This document shows positions 54,163 to 63,222 of a DNA stretch of 64,000 nucleotides, one piece after another. Position 1 is the stretch's first letter. Every line of letters begins with the position of its first letter. Source of the stretch: Streptomyces solicavernae (GTDB lineage Bacteria; Actinomycetota; Actinomycetes; Streptomycetales; Streptomycetaceae); the NCBI RefSeq assembly GCF_029968095.1, contig NZ_JASCIR010000012.1, positions 123,675-187,674 of the forward strand. Direction: 5' to 3'. Under the pieces are notes generated by a model. The model worked only from the letters and a program-made list of their open reading frames with translations. It had not been told where the DNA came from and searched no databases. A program made the translations under genes and the position numbers.

Positions 54163-54617
54163 CGCGCGAAGGGGCGGGGTGCACACGCGAGCTCCCTGTC
54201 GACCGACCGGGCCGCGGGCCCGCTGTCACGGCGCGTGCCACGGACGGAACCGTGGAGGCTCTCGAACGGGCCGCCGGGCAGGGCTGGTTCGCCGCAGTGC
54301 GGCGGCACCCCGAGGACACCGCGCACACAGATCCCGCCCAACAGCGCCTGTTCGACGGCCCGGTCGGCGCAGCGGGAGCGCGCGTGCGGGAGACACCGGT
54401 CAGCGTTCCCTGCGGGATGCCCGCCTCCTTGGCGGCATGGCCCCGCGACGGTGGAGACTCGGACTCGCCCCGCACCCACACGAACCACAGCACGACGAAC
54501 GCCGTCCATGCCAGCTCGGAGCCACGGAGAACCGAGTTCAAGTTCAGGACGTTGAGACTACGCAGTCGGGACCTTCGGCCGCCCCGGGGGCGTGACCGAT
54601 CGTGCTGTCCTGGATGC
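54163..54617. other. Intergenic region, no gene recognised
   Basis: 455 bases between the NTF2-like and phosphatase genes. Several frames are open through it, as is normal in this GC range, but none has a recognisable domain or a good ribosome site. The composition turns AT-richer near 54480-54560 (for example ACCGAGTTCAAGTTCAGG), which may hold the phosphatase promoter. Confidence 0.45.
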
Positions 54618-55937
54618 ATGGGCAAGTACGTCACGCAAGACCTGCGCACCGCATCGCTCGCATCGGGCTACGGCTCGGTGGCGGCGTTCGGCGCCCTGGC
54701 CGACCAGGTTGACGAGACCAGGCTCCGGCAGCTGTACCAGCGGGGGCTGGCCCTCCTGTCGCCCGCCGCCCTGCTGGTCGGCATCCTGGCCGTCGACGCA
54801 GTCACCAGCCGCGGTTTCCACAGCATCGTCTGGGTCGTTCTCGTCCCCGGCCTGGCCGCAGTCCTGTGCGGGATGCGCGCCACCGCTGCCTACGGCGTTC
54901 TCACTGTGCTCGTCTACTCCGGCGTCGACGCTTCTCACCCGGACCCCCATATGGAAGGGCTGTCCGGGCTGATCCTGGTAGCTGTCGGCGGTCTGTGCGC
55001 GCTCGTGGCCTGTGCGGGCCGGCTGCGCGCTCAACGCCGGGTCCGCCACATCCGTGAGGTCGCCGAGACGACACGCCGCACCGTGCTGCGTCCGCTGCCG
55101 TCCCGCTGGGCAGGCCTGGAGCAGGCTGCCGCGTATACGACCGCGGATGTCGCCGCCAGGGTCGGTGGCGACTTCTACGACATCCAGCCCTCCGCCCATG
55201 GGACGCGCCTCGTCCTTGGCGATGTCCAGGGCAAGGGACTCAACGCTGTGGCATGCGCCTCCGCGCTGATCGGCAGTTTCCGCGAGGCCGCAGCCCACGA
55301 GGTCGACCTCGTCGATGTGGCCGTGCGCATGGACCAGCGGCTGCAGCGTCACCAGGGGCACATGCAGGCCTTGGGCAGTGAGGAGCCCGAACGCTTCGCC
55401 ACGGCGGTGCTCGTCAACTTCCCCGAGGGCGACCCGACGGGCCCCCGCGATACCCACGTCGAGATCGTCAACTGCGGTCACCTCACCCCACTGGCCGTCG
55501 GACAGCACGGTGTCCGGACCCTGCCGGGCGTGACCACGCTGCCCCTCGGATTGTTCGGACTGACGGGGGACGTACCGGACGTCGCCACCGTTCCCCTCGC
55601 CGCGGGGGAGACCCTCCTGCTGGTGTCCGACGGTGTGACGGAGGCACGCGACGGCAACGGCGACTTCTATCCTCTGCGCGACGACCTGAACACCGCGCTC
55701 CGAGTCGACCCCGACCTGGCAGAGCCCCGCCGGCTCGTACGTCACGTTCGTGCCGCCGCCGCTCGCCATTCCGTGGCCGGCCTGACGGACGACACCACTG
55801 TTCTGGCCGTGCGGCAGGAGCACTCGGCGCCGGGCGCCACAGAGAGCGGCGCGGAATCCCGCACGCTGACCGCCGCTGCCGAGGTCACGGGGGCCGTCCC
55901 GGCAGAGGGCGGCCTGACGTCCGGGGCGCTTCGGTGA
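54618..55937 (+). CDS. Membrane-bound PP2C/SpoIIE-type serine phosphatase (RsbU-like)
   Basis: 439 residues from the ATG at 54618, the first reasonable start; no strong Shine-Dalgarno. About three hydrophobic segments (residues ~45-140) precede a linker (RRVRHIREVAETTRRTVLRPLP) and a SpoIIE-type phosphatase domain, with metal-site residues in VGGDFYD, GDVQGKG and the C-terminal LVSDGVTEARD and LTDDTTVLAV. Such proteins dephosphorylate anti-anti-sigma factors in stress signalling; many copies exist in Streptomyces. The C-terminus has an Ala/Gly/Thr-rich tail. Confidence 0.87.
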   Translation: MGKYVTQDLRTASLASGYGSVAAFGALADQVDETRLRQLYQRGLALLSPAALLVGILAVDAVTSRGFHSIVWVVLVPGLAAVLCGMRATAAYGVLTVLVYSGVDASHPDPHMEGLSGLILVAVGGLCALVACAGRLRAQRRVRHIREVAETTRRTVLRPLPSRWAGLEQAAAYTTADVAARVGGDFYDIQPSAHGTRLVLGDVQGKGLNAVACASALIGSFREAAAHEVDLVDVAVRMDQRLQRHQGHMQALGSEEPERFATAVLVNFPEGDPTGPRDTHVEIVNCGHLTPLAVGQHGVRTLPGVTTLPLGLFGLTGDVPDVATVPLAAGETLLLVSDGVTEARDGNGDFYPLRDDLNTALRVDPDLAEPRRLVRHVRAAAARHSVAGLTDDTTVLAVRQEHSAPGATESGAESRTLTAAAEVTGAVPAEGGLTSGALR

Positions 55938-56094
55938 CTACCGGGACACTCCGCGGCCCGGTGCAGAAGGGGAGGTGACGCTTCCAGCGGCTCACTCCGG
56001 ACAGCGGAACCTCACGAGGCGCTAAATGACCGAATTAACGCTATATGTAGAAAAAAAAGCAGCTTCATGCGGCAAACATCACCCAGGAGGGCAC

Positions 56095-56580
56095 ATGGCA
56101 GACGTAAAGCACGCTGAACTTTCAGAAGGCGCACGCAAGACGGCAGCGGAGGCGCTTCAGGCTCAGCTGGTCGACCTGCTCGATCTCGTTCTGGTCTCCA
56201 AGCAACTGCACTGGAACGTGGTCGGTCCGCACTTCCGGAGTGTGCATCTTCAGCTCGACGAGCTCGAAGGCACCGTACGGAGCCGCGCCGACGAGGTAGC
56301 CGAACGCGCCGCAACGCTCGGAGTGCCCCCGGACGGGCGCGCCTCCACGATTGCTTTCGAGTCCTCCATCGCGACGGTCGCGGAAGGCTGGCAGGAGGAC
56401 TCGGCTGCGGTCGACGCGGTAGTGGCTGCTCTCGACACGGCCATCGCCAAGGGCCGAGAGCGCATCGCGGCTGTCGCAGAGGTGGACCCGGTGACCGAGG
56501 ACCTCTTCATCGGCCTGGTGGGGGAGCTGGAGAAGCACCACTGGATGTTCCGGATGAAATCCGGACGGACTGACCACTGA
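56095..56580 (+). CDS. dps: Dps-family DNA-binding ferritin-like protein
   Basis: 161 residues from the ATG at 56095, with AGGAGG just upstream. Dps/ferritin-like helices: the intersubunit ferroxidase residues lie in LVSKQLHWNVVGPHFRSVHLQLDELEG, as in known Dps proteins. It forms dodecamers that store iron and protect DNA. It is followed by the baeRF2-type gene after 56 bp, probably as an operon. The 60 bases before the ribosome site are AT-rich (ATGACCGAATTAACGCTATA) and include a run of A's, probably the promoter. Confidence 0.9.
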   Translation: MADVKHAELSEGARKTAAEALQAQLVDLLDLVLVSKQLHWNVVGPHFRSVHLQLDELEGTVRSRADEVAERAATLGVPPDGRASTIAFESSIATVAEGWQEDSAAVDAVVAALDTAIAKGRERIAAVAEVDPVTEDLFIGLVGELEKHHWMFRMKSGRTDH

Positions 56581-56636
56581 ACCTGGGCACCCCGCCTGGG
56601 CCGCCCCTAGATTCCTGGATTGGCTGGATCCTCACC

Positions 56637-57731
56637 ATGGACATTTCCTACCTCCGTCCGCTCTACGTCGACTCCGACCGGCCCGTGGTCTCGGTGTACC
56701 TCGACACCACCCGCTCGGTACCCGACGCGGACCGGCGCATCGACGTGCGATGGCGAGCGGTGCGCCGAGACCTGGCAGAGCAGGGCGCCGACCTCCCGAC
56801 GCTCGAAGCGCTGGACGACGTCGTCGGCGGCGTTCCCGATCTTCCCGGACCCCAGGGGGAGGCCCTGTTCGCCACGGAGGGAAAGGTGCTCGGCGCCTAC
56901 ACCCTTGCTGCTGCGCCAACGGTCGACTCGGCGAGGTCGCTCCCTGCGCCGGACCCCCTCCTGTTGGCCTTCGACCGTGACCATCAAGTGGCCCACGTCG
57001 TCGTCGCAGTGGACCGCGAAGGCGCCGACGTGGAGGCTTTCCCGGCCGCTGCCCACGAGCCCGCCTTCCAGCGCACCTTCAACGGCAGCACGCTGCACAT
57101 CACCCGAGTACGGGCGGGAGCCGAAGCGCAGGCGTCGTTCCACCGCCGCACCGTCAACGTGTGGAACGAGAACACCGCCCAGGCCGCTCAGGACGTACGC
57201 GAAGCCGTGGACGCGGTGGAAGCCCAAGTAGTGCTGGTCGCCGGAGACCCGAAGGCCTATGGAATCCTGCGGGAGCACCTGGAGACGCTGCCCGTCCCCC
57301 TCGTGCAAGTCGGCGGCGGCCGCGCCGACGACGAGGCTCGGGCTGCATTGCGGCAGGGGGCTGATGCGGCACTGGCGGAAGTTTCGGCCACGGCCCACCG
57401 CACTGCGCTGGAGGAGCTGAAGGAGGCGCTCGGCCGAGGGCAGGCTCTGGAGGGCATCCCGGCCGTGAAGGAGGCCCTGGCGGCAGGAAGGGTGGAGACG
57501 CTGTTCCTCGCGCCCGACAGTGACGCGGCGAACGCCACGCTCTTCGCCTCTCGGAAGGATCCGCTGCTCCTGGGCACGGACCCGGCAGCCTTTGGCGAAG
57601 ATCCCACCGTGTTCAGCGCACCGGCGCATCTGCTCCTCTTCCGTGCCGCAGTCCTCGGTAACGCCTCCTTCTCCGAGCTCCTGCCGCCCATGCGATGCCA
57701 GGACGGTGTCGCCGCCCGGCTGCGCTACTGA
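56637..57731 (+). CDS. baeRF family 2 protein (Rv2629/Vms1-like, release-factor-related)
   Basis: 364 residues. It resembles the bacterial archaeo-eukaryotic release-factor-like family that includes mycobacterial Rv2629: MDISYLRPLYVDSDRPVVSVYLDTTRS at the N-terminus, HHVVVAVDREGADV-like middle region (VAHVVVAVDREGADV here), and an L7Ae/eRF1-like C-terminal domain ending GVAARLRY. No GGQ motif is evident, so ordinary peptide release is unlikely; ribosome rescue or dormancy functions are suspected for the family. It follows dps, which fits a stress or hibernation context. Confidence 0.83.
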   Translation: MDISYLRPLYVDSDRPVVSVYLDTTRSVPDADRRIDVRWRAVRRDLAEQGADLPTLEALDDVVGGVPDLPGPQGEALFATEGKVLGAYTLAAAPTVDSARSLPAPDPLLLAFDRDHQVAHVVVAVDREGADVEAFPAAAHEPAFQRTFNGSTLHITRVRAGAEAQASFHRRTVNVWNENTAQAAQDVREAVDAVEAQVVLVAGDPKAYGILREHLETLPVPLVQVGGGRADDEARAALRQGADAALAEVSATAHRTALEELKEALGRGQALEGIPAVKEALAAGRVETLFLAPDSDAANATLFASRKDPLLLGTDPAAFGEDPTVFSAPAHLLLFRAAVLGNASFSELLPPMRCQDGVAARLRY

Positions 57732-57743
57732 GGCCGCTGCGTA

Positions 57744-57791
57744 TGCCCGACCCGGCGCGGGGCCCCGGTCCAGGGGATGCCGGGTCGGGCA
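57744..57791. terminator. 13-bp perfect hairpin after the baeRF2 gene
   Basis: TGCCCGACCCGGC (57744-57756) pairs with GCCGGGTCGGGCA (57779-57791) with a 22-base loop that is itself GC-rich. It stands between convergent genes and can stop both transcripts. No T-run. Confidence 0.82.
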
Positions 57792-57855
57792 GTGGCCTGT
57801 TCAACAGAGACGGCGTCGGCTGCACATCCCTTGTGCCGTCGGCATGTTGATGCCG

Positions 57856-59127
57856 TCAGGGGCGGGCCGTCTCCGGCTCGACCTCGCCGTGCCCGAGCCA
57901 CGGGCGGGCCAGGAGGAGCAGGGCGAGCCCTGCGATGACAACGGCGACCAGCATGATTGTGGCCATCGGGGCGGAGCTGGATTCGCCGAACAGGCCGACC
58001 ACAGGGGCGGCGATCGCGCCGAACAGGAACTGGAGTCCGCCGAGCAGGGCGGAGGCGGCGCCAGGGGCCTGGCGTCCGAGTGTCTGGCCGATACTCATAG
58101 TGGCCGGAAAGGTCAGGCCGACGCCCACCATGGTGACAAACAGGCAGACCCATGTGCCGGTGAAGGTCTCACCCGCGACGCCGAGGAGGACCAGCTGAGC
58201 GACGGCACCCAGCGCCGCGATGGACACACCGGAGACCAGCAGGGTGTTGAGCCGGACGCGGCGTGCCAGCCTCGCGAAGACGGCGCCGGCGAGAAGGATG
58301 CCGAGGGCGTTGACGGCGAAGATCAGTGAATACATTCCGGACGACACGGAGTGCAGGTTCTCGAAGACGAAGCTGGAACCGCTGATGTAGACGAAGAGGG
58401 CCGCGGAGACGAAACCGAGCGTGAGTACGTAGCCCATGAAGGCGCGGTCGCCGAGAAGTGTGCCCATGGCGCGGAAACTGCTCGTGATGCCCCCGCTGTG
58501 GCGGCGCTCCGGCGGCAGCGACTCCGGCACACCGGACAGGACGGCGACCAGCAGCGCGGCGCCGATGATGGCAAGGAAGCCGAATACGGCGCGCCAGGTG
58601 GAGAGGGAGAGGATGGCGCCGCCCAGGACGGGAGCGGCCACCGGGGCGACGCCGAGGATCTGCGAGAGCAGTGCGAAGTAGCGGGGGATGTCGGCGCCCT
58701 GGAAGCGGTCGGTGATGACTGCGCGGGCCAGCACCATGCCTGCGGCGCCGGCGAAGCCCTGGAGGAAGCGGACGGCGATGAGTGTCTGGACGTTCGGCGC
58801 GAAGACGCACACCAGCGACAGCAGAGCGAAGCCGGCGGCACCGGCTATCAGCGGCGTGCGCCGTCCGACGCCGTCACTGATCGGGCCGATCAAGAGCTGG
58901 CCGACCACCATCCCGACGAGGAAGGCGGTCATCGTGAGCTGGACTGCCGAACTGCTCGCATGGAGCGAGGTGCCCATTGCGGGGAAGCCGGGCACGTACA
59001 TGTCGATGGCGAGTGGAGCGACAGCGGTGAGCGCCGCCAGCACAATGATCAGCGCGAAGCTGCTCTTCGGTGAGCTGGGTGTGGCGGGGTGGGCAGTGCC
59101 CTCGCGCAGGTGTGTCTGGGGTAGCAT
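57856..59127 (-). CDS. MFS multidrug efflux protein, Bcr/CflA type
   Basis: 423 residues. Twelve membrane segments; AIDMYVPGFPAMGTSLHASSSAVQLTMTAFLVGMVVGQLLIGPISDGVGRRTPLI is typical of Bcr/CflA drug:H+ antiporters. It is divergent from a MarR regulator with a shared inverted repeat, the classical layout of an inducible efflux pair. No Shine-Dalgarno is visible before its ATG, which lies close to the operator, so it may be leaderless or the true start may differ slightly. Confidence 0.88.
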   Translation of the reverse strand: MLPQTHLREGTAHPATPSSPKSSFALIIVLAALTAVAPLAIDMYVPGFPAMGTSLHASSSAVQLTMTAFLVGMVVGQLLIGPISDGVGRRTPLIAGAAGFALLSLVCVFAPNVQTLIAVRFLQGFAGAAGMVLARAVITDRFQGADIPRYFALLSQILGVAPVAAPVLGGAILSLSTWRAVFGFLAIIGAALLVAVLSGVPESLPPERRHSGGITSSFRAMGTLLGDRAFMGYVLTLGFVSAALFVYISGSSFVFENLHSVSSGMYSLIFAVNALGILLAGAVFARLARRVRLNTLLVSGVSIAALGAVAQLVLLGVAGETFTGTWVCLFVTMVGVGLTFPATMSIGQTLGRQAPGAASALLGGLQFLFGAIAAPVVGLFGESSSAPMATIMLVAVVIAGLALLLLARPWLGHGEVEPETARP

Positions 59128-59135
59128 GGCAAAAA

Positions 59136-59160
59136 CATAACTAATACTTCACCGGTTATG
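59136..59160. promoter_or_regulatory. MarR operator candidate
   Basis: CATAAC (59136-59141) and GTTATG (59155-59160) form an inverted repeat with 13 bases between, in the only AT-rich stretch between the divergent efflux and MarR genes. It overlaps where both promoters must lie, so one bound dimer could repress both. Confidence 0.6.
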
Positions 59161-59176
59161 CAATTGAGGAGTAGCG

Positions 59177-59704
59177 GTGTCCCTCCAGCCCTCGAAGGTC
59201 CGCGAGCAGTGGGCCCTGCACAATCCCGGCCTGGACACCTCCCCCATGGAGGTTGTTGTCCTTGTCAAACGAGCCTCCGCCCTGCTCGACCGGGCCCTCG
59301 AACCGCTCTATGACGGGGCATCGCTCACCGCACCCGAGCTGGACCTGCTCATCCCCCTCCGGTACGCACATGGGCCGGTCATCGCCCGCAGCATCGCCGA
59401 CCACATGAACCTCTCGCAGGCCGGGGTCAGCAAGGCGCTGAGCAAGCTGGAGCGGCGGGGCTACATCGAGCGGAACCCCAATCCCGCCGACCGGCGAGCG
59501 GCGTTGGTGACCGTCACGTCGGCAGGACAGCAGGCCGTCGACCACCTGTTCCCGCGGCAGCTCGGCATCGAGGCAGAGATGTTCGCGGGCCTGGGGCAGG
59601 ACCGCGGCGCAATCGTGGACGCGCTGACCCGCCTCGTCGCAGTGATGGAACGGCACGTCGCGGATGACCCCCAGTACCAGGCTCACACGCCACCGGGCGC
59701 ATGA
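59177..59704 (+). CDS. MarR-family transcriptional regulator
   Basis: 175 residues from a GTG with GAGGAG (59166-59171) five bases upstream. Winged helix: YAHGPVIARSIADHMNLSQAGVSKALSKLERRGYIERNPNPADRRAALVTVT, the last part being the conserved DR wing. It probably represses the adjacent efflux gene and itself until a phenolic or drug ligand binds. Confidence 0.9.
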   Translation: MSLQPSKVREQWALHNPGLDTSPMEVVVLVKRASALLDRALEPLYDGASLTAPELDLLIPLRYAHGPVIARSIADHMNLSQAGVSKALSKLERRGYIERNPNPADRRAALVTVTSAGQQAVDHLFPRQLGIEAEMFAGLGQDRGAIVDALTRLVAVMERHVADDPQYQAHTPPGA

Positions 59705-59788
59705 GGTGCGGTGGGACAGCCGCCTCCAGGGCCCGACTTGCTGCGACGTACTCCCCGACTCCCGACCACCACCGGCCGCCGGGACGGG

Positions 59789-61105
59789 TCAGTGCACGCC
59801 GTCCTGGCGCCGCACGTACCAGAGGCCGGTCAGGGAGACGGCGGCGACGCCCATGTAGTACAGGCTGGGTGAGTTGAGGGAGCCGGTGCGGCTGATGAGC
59901 CAGGTGAGGGCGAGGGGTGCGATGCCGCCGAGGAGGGTCACACCGAGGTTGTAGGCCAGGGAAACAGCGGTGGTGCGCACCTCGCCCGGATACAGGGCCG
60001 TGAGGAGGGCGGGAAGCGGGGCGAAGTAGAACGCCATGATCACGCCGAGGACCGCGATGACCCCGACCAGGGTGGCTACGGTCGGTGAGCTGGTCAGCGT
60101 CTTGAACAGCGGCCACGCGAGCGCCAGCGCGGCGACGGCCGCCCATGTCATCACCCGCGCCGGCCCGACCCGGTCCGCGAGCCTGCCGACGAACGGCACC
60201 CCGACGAGCGTGACAAGACCGGCGACGACCCCACCGAGGTAGGCCGCGTCGGCGGGCACCCCGAGGCTCTTCACCGCGAAGGTCGGCATGTAGAGGATGA
60301 GGTAGACGGAGATCGTCGCGACCCCGACGCACGCGGCACCGGCGAGCACCCTCCCGAGGTGACGCGTCAACGTGGACCGGACCGGTGTACGCTCCCGCAC
60401 CCCCTGACGGAACTCCTCGGTCTCGGACAGTCGCGCCCGGATGTACAGGCCGACGGGCCCGACGAGAACGCCCACGATGAACGGAATCCGCCAGCCCCAG
60501 GCGTACAGGTCCTCCTCGGACAGATATGTGAACAGGACGTAACCGAAGGCAGAGGCGAGGAACATCGACGCCCCCTGGCTGGCCACCTGCCAGGACGAGT
60601 AGTACGCCTTGCGGTGCGGCGCCGTCTCGATGAGGAACGTCGTGGCGGTCCCGAACTCCGCACCGGCCGAAAGGCCCTGGACGAGCCGCGACACCAGGAT
60701 GATCAGGCCCGCCCAGGCTCCGACCGCCTCATGCGTCGGAGCGGCGGCCATCAGCACGGTCCCGGCCATCATCAGCAGGAGCGTCAGGGTGAGTGCCTTC
60801 TTGCGGCCGTGCCGGTCGCCGTACCCGCCGATGAGCAGACCGCCCACAGGCCGTACGAGATAGGAGATCGTGAACGTCGCGAAGGTGAGGATGAGGCCGA
60901 GGCCCGCGTCACCTCCGGGGAAGAAGTTCTTCGCGATGACGACCGCGAACGACGCGTAGACGATGATGTCGAACCACTCAAGGGCCGCGCCGATCGAGCT
61001 GCTGATCACCGCCTTGCGGGCGGCCGCGATACGTTCCGGCGTGACGTTCACCGCCGAAGGGACGGAGGGTGCGCCGGCGCCGGACCCGGCGGGTGTGGCG
61101 GTCAT
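59789..61105 (-). CDS. MFS transporter, metabolite:H+ symporter (MHS) type
   Basis: 438 residues; ATG after AGAGG. TM1 region GAALEWFDIIVYASFAVV and the loop GGYGDRHGRKKALTLTLLLM identify an MHS transporter, as for 24680-26056, with which it shares the overall pattern. It is downstream of, and co-directional with, an ArgE-type deacetylase (147 bp gap containing a hairpin), so it may import an N-acyl amino acid or dicarboxylate used by that enzyme. Confidence 0.87.
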   Translation of the reverse strand: MTATPAGSGAGAPSVPSAVNVTPERIAAARKAVISSSIGAALEWFDIIVYASFAVVIAKNFFPGGDAGLGLILTFATFTISYLVRPVGGLLIGGYGDRHGRKKALTLTLLLMMAGTVLMAAAPTHEAVGAWAGLIILVSRLVQGLSAGAEFGTATTFLIETAPHRKAYYSSWQVASQGASMFLASAFGYVLFTYLSEEDLYAWGWRIPFIVGVLVGPVGLYIRARLSETEEFRQGVRERTPVRSTLTRHLGRVLAGAACVGVATISVYLILYMPTFAVKSLGVPADAAYLGGVVAGLVTLVGVPFVGRLADRVGPARVMTWAAVAALALAWPLFKTLTSSPTVATLVGVIAVLGVIMAFYFAPLPALLTALYPGEVRTTAVSLAYNLGVTLLGGIAPLALTWLISRTGSLNSPSLYYMGVAAVSLTGLWYVRRQDGVH

Positions 61106-61153
61106 GACAGGGGGGCCTCTTCTCTTCGGTGCGGTGGAGACGGCTCACAGGAC

Positions 61154-61191
61154 GCGCAGAGGACGCCGAGCGGCGCAGAGGACGCCGAGCG
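61154..61191. repeat. 19-bp direct repeat, two copies
   Basis: GCGCAGAGGACGCCGAGCG occurs twice in tandem (61154-61172 and 61173-61191) between the ArgE-type and MHS genes, followed by GGCTGA-rich sequence. Function unknown. Confidence 0.85.
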
Positions 61192-61228
61192 ACGCCGGGG
61201 ACGGACGGCACCGGCTGACCGGCTGAGC

Positions 61229-61256
61229 GCTGAGCGGCTGAACCAGCCTGCTCAGC
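61229..61256. terminator. Hairpin at the end of the ArgE-type gene
   Basis: GCTGAGC-GGCT (61229-61239) and AGCC-T-GCTCAGC (61245-61256) pair with one bulged T around a five-base loop. The stem includes the stop codon of the minus-strand deacetylase gene. Weak terminator or attenuator candidate. Confidence 0.5.
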
Positions 61257-62439
61257 ACCGCAGATGACCGATGAGGTTGTCCAGAAAGGCCTCACAGCGC
61301 GCGATCTGCTCAAGCTCGACGAACTCGTCCGGCGCATGCGCCTGCGCGATGTCTCCCGGACCGCACACCACGGTCGCAATCCCGGCCCGATGAAACAGCC
61401 CCGCCTCGGTGCCGTAGGTGACCTTCCCCGAACTCACCTCACCACCCCACCGCGACGCCAGGTCCATGACCTCGGCGTCCAGCGCAGTGTCGAGCCCCGG
61501 AACCTTCGCGCCGATGGACACCTCCACCCGCGCGTCCGGGTTCTCCTGACGCATCAACGCCTCGATCCGCCGCACCTCGGCCCGGAACAACTCGATCGTC
61601 TCGTCCACATCCATGCCCGCGACCGCACGGAACTCAAAACTCAACGAGCACTCCGCCGGCACGGTGTTGACCGCGATACCACCGGCAATCTCATTGACCG
61701 TCGCCGTCGTGAACGGCACCTCGTAAAACTCGTCGAACGGCCCCTCCACGCGCTGCCGTTCAGCAAAGGCACGCACGAACCGCACCAACTGGGCCGCATA
61801 CTCAATCGCGTTGACCCCCTGCGGCGTCAACGACGAATGCGCCGCCACACCATGAAAAACGACCCGCACCACCGTGATCGACTTGTGCCCGCGAATGACC
61901 CGCATACTCGTCGGCTCCCCGACCACACACGCCCGCGGCCGCAGCGCCCGCCGCCCCAACTCCTCGACGAGTGACCGTGCACCGGCGCAGCCGATCTCCT
62001 CGTCGTACGAGAACGCCAGATGCACCGGCTCACTCAGCCGCGTACCGGTGAACTCCGGCACCTTCGCCACGACCGCGCCCACGAACGACTTCATGTCACA
62101 CGCACCTCGCCCGTACAGCCGGCCGTCACGCACCTCGGCCCGGAACGGATCACTGCTCCACGGCTGTCCGTCGACGGGAACGACATCGGTATGTCCCGAC
62201 AGGACAACACCGCCGGTGGCCGACCCGTCGGCGGCGGGAATCGTGGCGAGCAGATTCGCCTTCGTACCCTCGGAGTTGGGAACAATCACCGGCTCGATGC
62301 CGTGGGCGCGTATCTCCTTCGCGATCAGCTCTATGAGTGGCAGGTTGCTGTCACGGCTCGTCGTGTCGATGCCGATGAGACGAGTGATCCATTCCAACGT
62401 CACATCGGACGGAACCAGGGCAGTGCTGTCGGCCGGCAT
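61252..62439 (-). CDS. argE: M20-family deacetylase (acetylornithine deacetylase-like)
   Basis: 395 residues from the ATG at 62439, with GGAGG upstream. Binuclear zinc ligands are seen in LSGHTDVVPV, YGRGACDMKSF, FSYDEEIGCAG and GEPTSM, with the dimerisation domain between (HGVAAHSSLTPQGVNAIEYA). Family length is normal. It removes an acyl group from an N-acyl amino acid; acetylornithine is the textbook substrate. It is not beside other arginine-biosynthesis genes but beside an MHS transporter, so a catabolic deacylase role is equally possible. Confidence 0.85.
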   Translation of the reverse strand: MPADSTALVPSDVTLEWITRLIGIDTTSRDSNLPLIELIAKEIRAHGIEPVIVPNSEGTKANLLATIPAADGSATGGVVLSGHTDVVPVDGQPWSSDPFRAEVRDGRLYGRGACDMKSFVGAVVAKVPEFTGTRLSEPVHLAFSYDEEIGCAGARSLVEELGRRALRPRACVVGEPTSMRVIRGHKSITVVRVVFHGVAAHSSLTPQGVNAIEYAAQLVRFVRAFAERQRVEGPFDEFYEVPFTTATVNEIAGGIAVNTVPAECSLSFEFRAVAGMDVDETIELFRAEVRRIEALMRQENPDARVEVSIGAKVPGLDTALDAEVMDLASRWGGEVSSGKVTYGTEAGLFHRAGIATVVCGPGDIAQAHAPDEFVELEQIARCEAFLDNLIGHLRC

Positions 62440-63222
62440 GTGCAGAGCCTCCAATGGATCGGACGGGTTGTACGTGCGTACGCATGCGGTGTGCTGACGG
62501 CAGCAGAGCCCCGACACCAGCAGCGGACAGACGACGCAGGTTTCATACAACCACCACGCGCACCTGGATATGCCAGTTCCAGCGCCAGTTCCAGCGCCAT
62601 TTCAGTGCCGGCGCTCGGCGGCAGCGGCGGCACACACCTTGCCCCCGAGCCGTGCCAGCCATGTCCGGCACCGCGAGCACCTTGTTGCGGTGCGCCTTGG
62701 TCCGCCTCGGCCCCGGACCTCCGGATGCTTCGCCAGCGCCCTCGCCAGGCTCAGGGCCGAGCCGACGGGCCGATCCGCGCCGCCCGCGCCCGTACTACCG
62801 ACCTGTCACGTTGAGCGCGATCGACGTCGCACTCGCCCAACTCGGCACGGAGCACTGCGCGACCCGCAGATCCTTCCTGCGCCCCCGTCTGCTGTCTGCT
62901 GTCCGCTGTCCGCTGTCACTGTGCCGCGCTCAGCGTGAAGGGAGCGGCCATGAACCTGATCTCCACGACGGCCAGGACGATCGGGCCGTGGACGCGATCG
63001 GCGCCAGCGCCGAGTGCGGACACTCCATTGCGGGGTCAGGTGGCCGGCCACCGGCTGAGCGCGTCCTGCTCGGTCCGCGGTGTTGTCATTGGGTGAGCGA
63101 GGGGCGCATAAGGAGGCGGCCTGCGCGCCTGCAACGCCTCCTGTGCCTCGGACGTGAGCCTTTCCTCTGCGGGAACAGGGGTGGATTCTGTCTCTCCCAA
63201 TCAGCGCGCCAAGGTGGTTCCC
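62440..63222. other. Long intergenic region with small repeats
   Basis: About 780 bases with no gene I can support. Open frames exist on both strands but have skewed Arg/Pro/Ser-rich translations and no domain. It contains two perfect copies of CCAGTTCCAGCG (62573-62596) plus a degenerate third, and a 7-bp CTGCTGT/CCGCTGT tandem run at about 62888-62921. It may hold the promoters of the divergent ArgE-type and DUF2690 genes. Confidence 0.45.
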
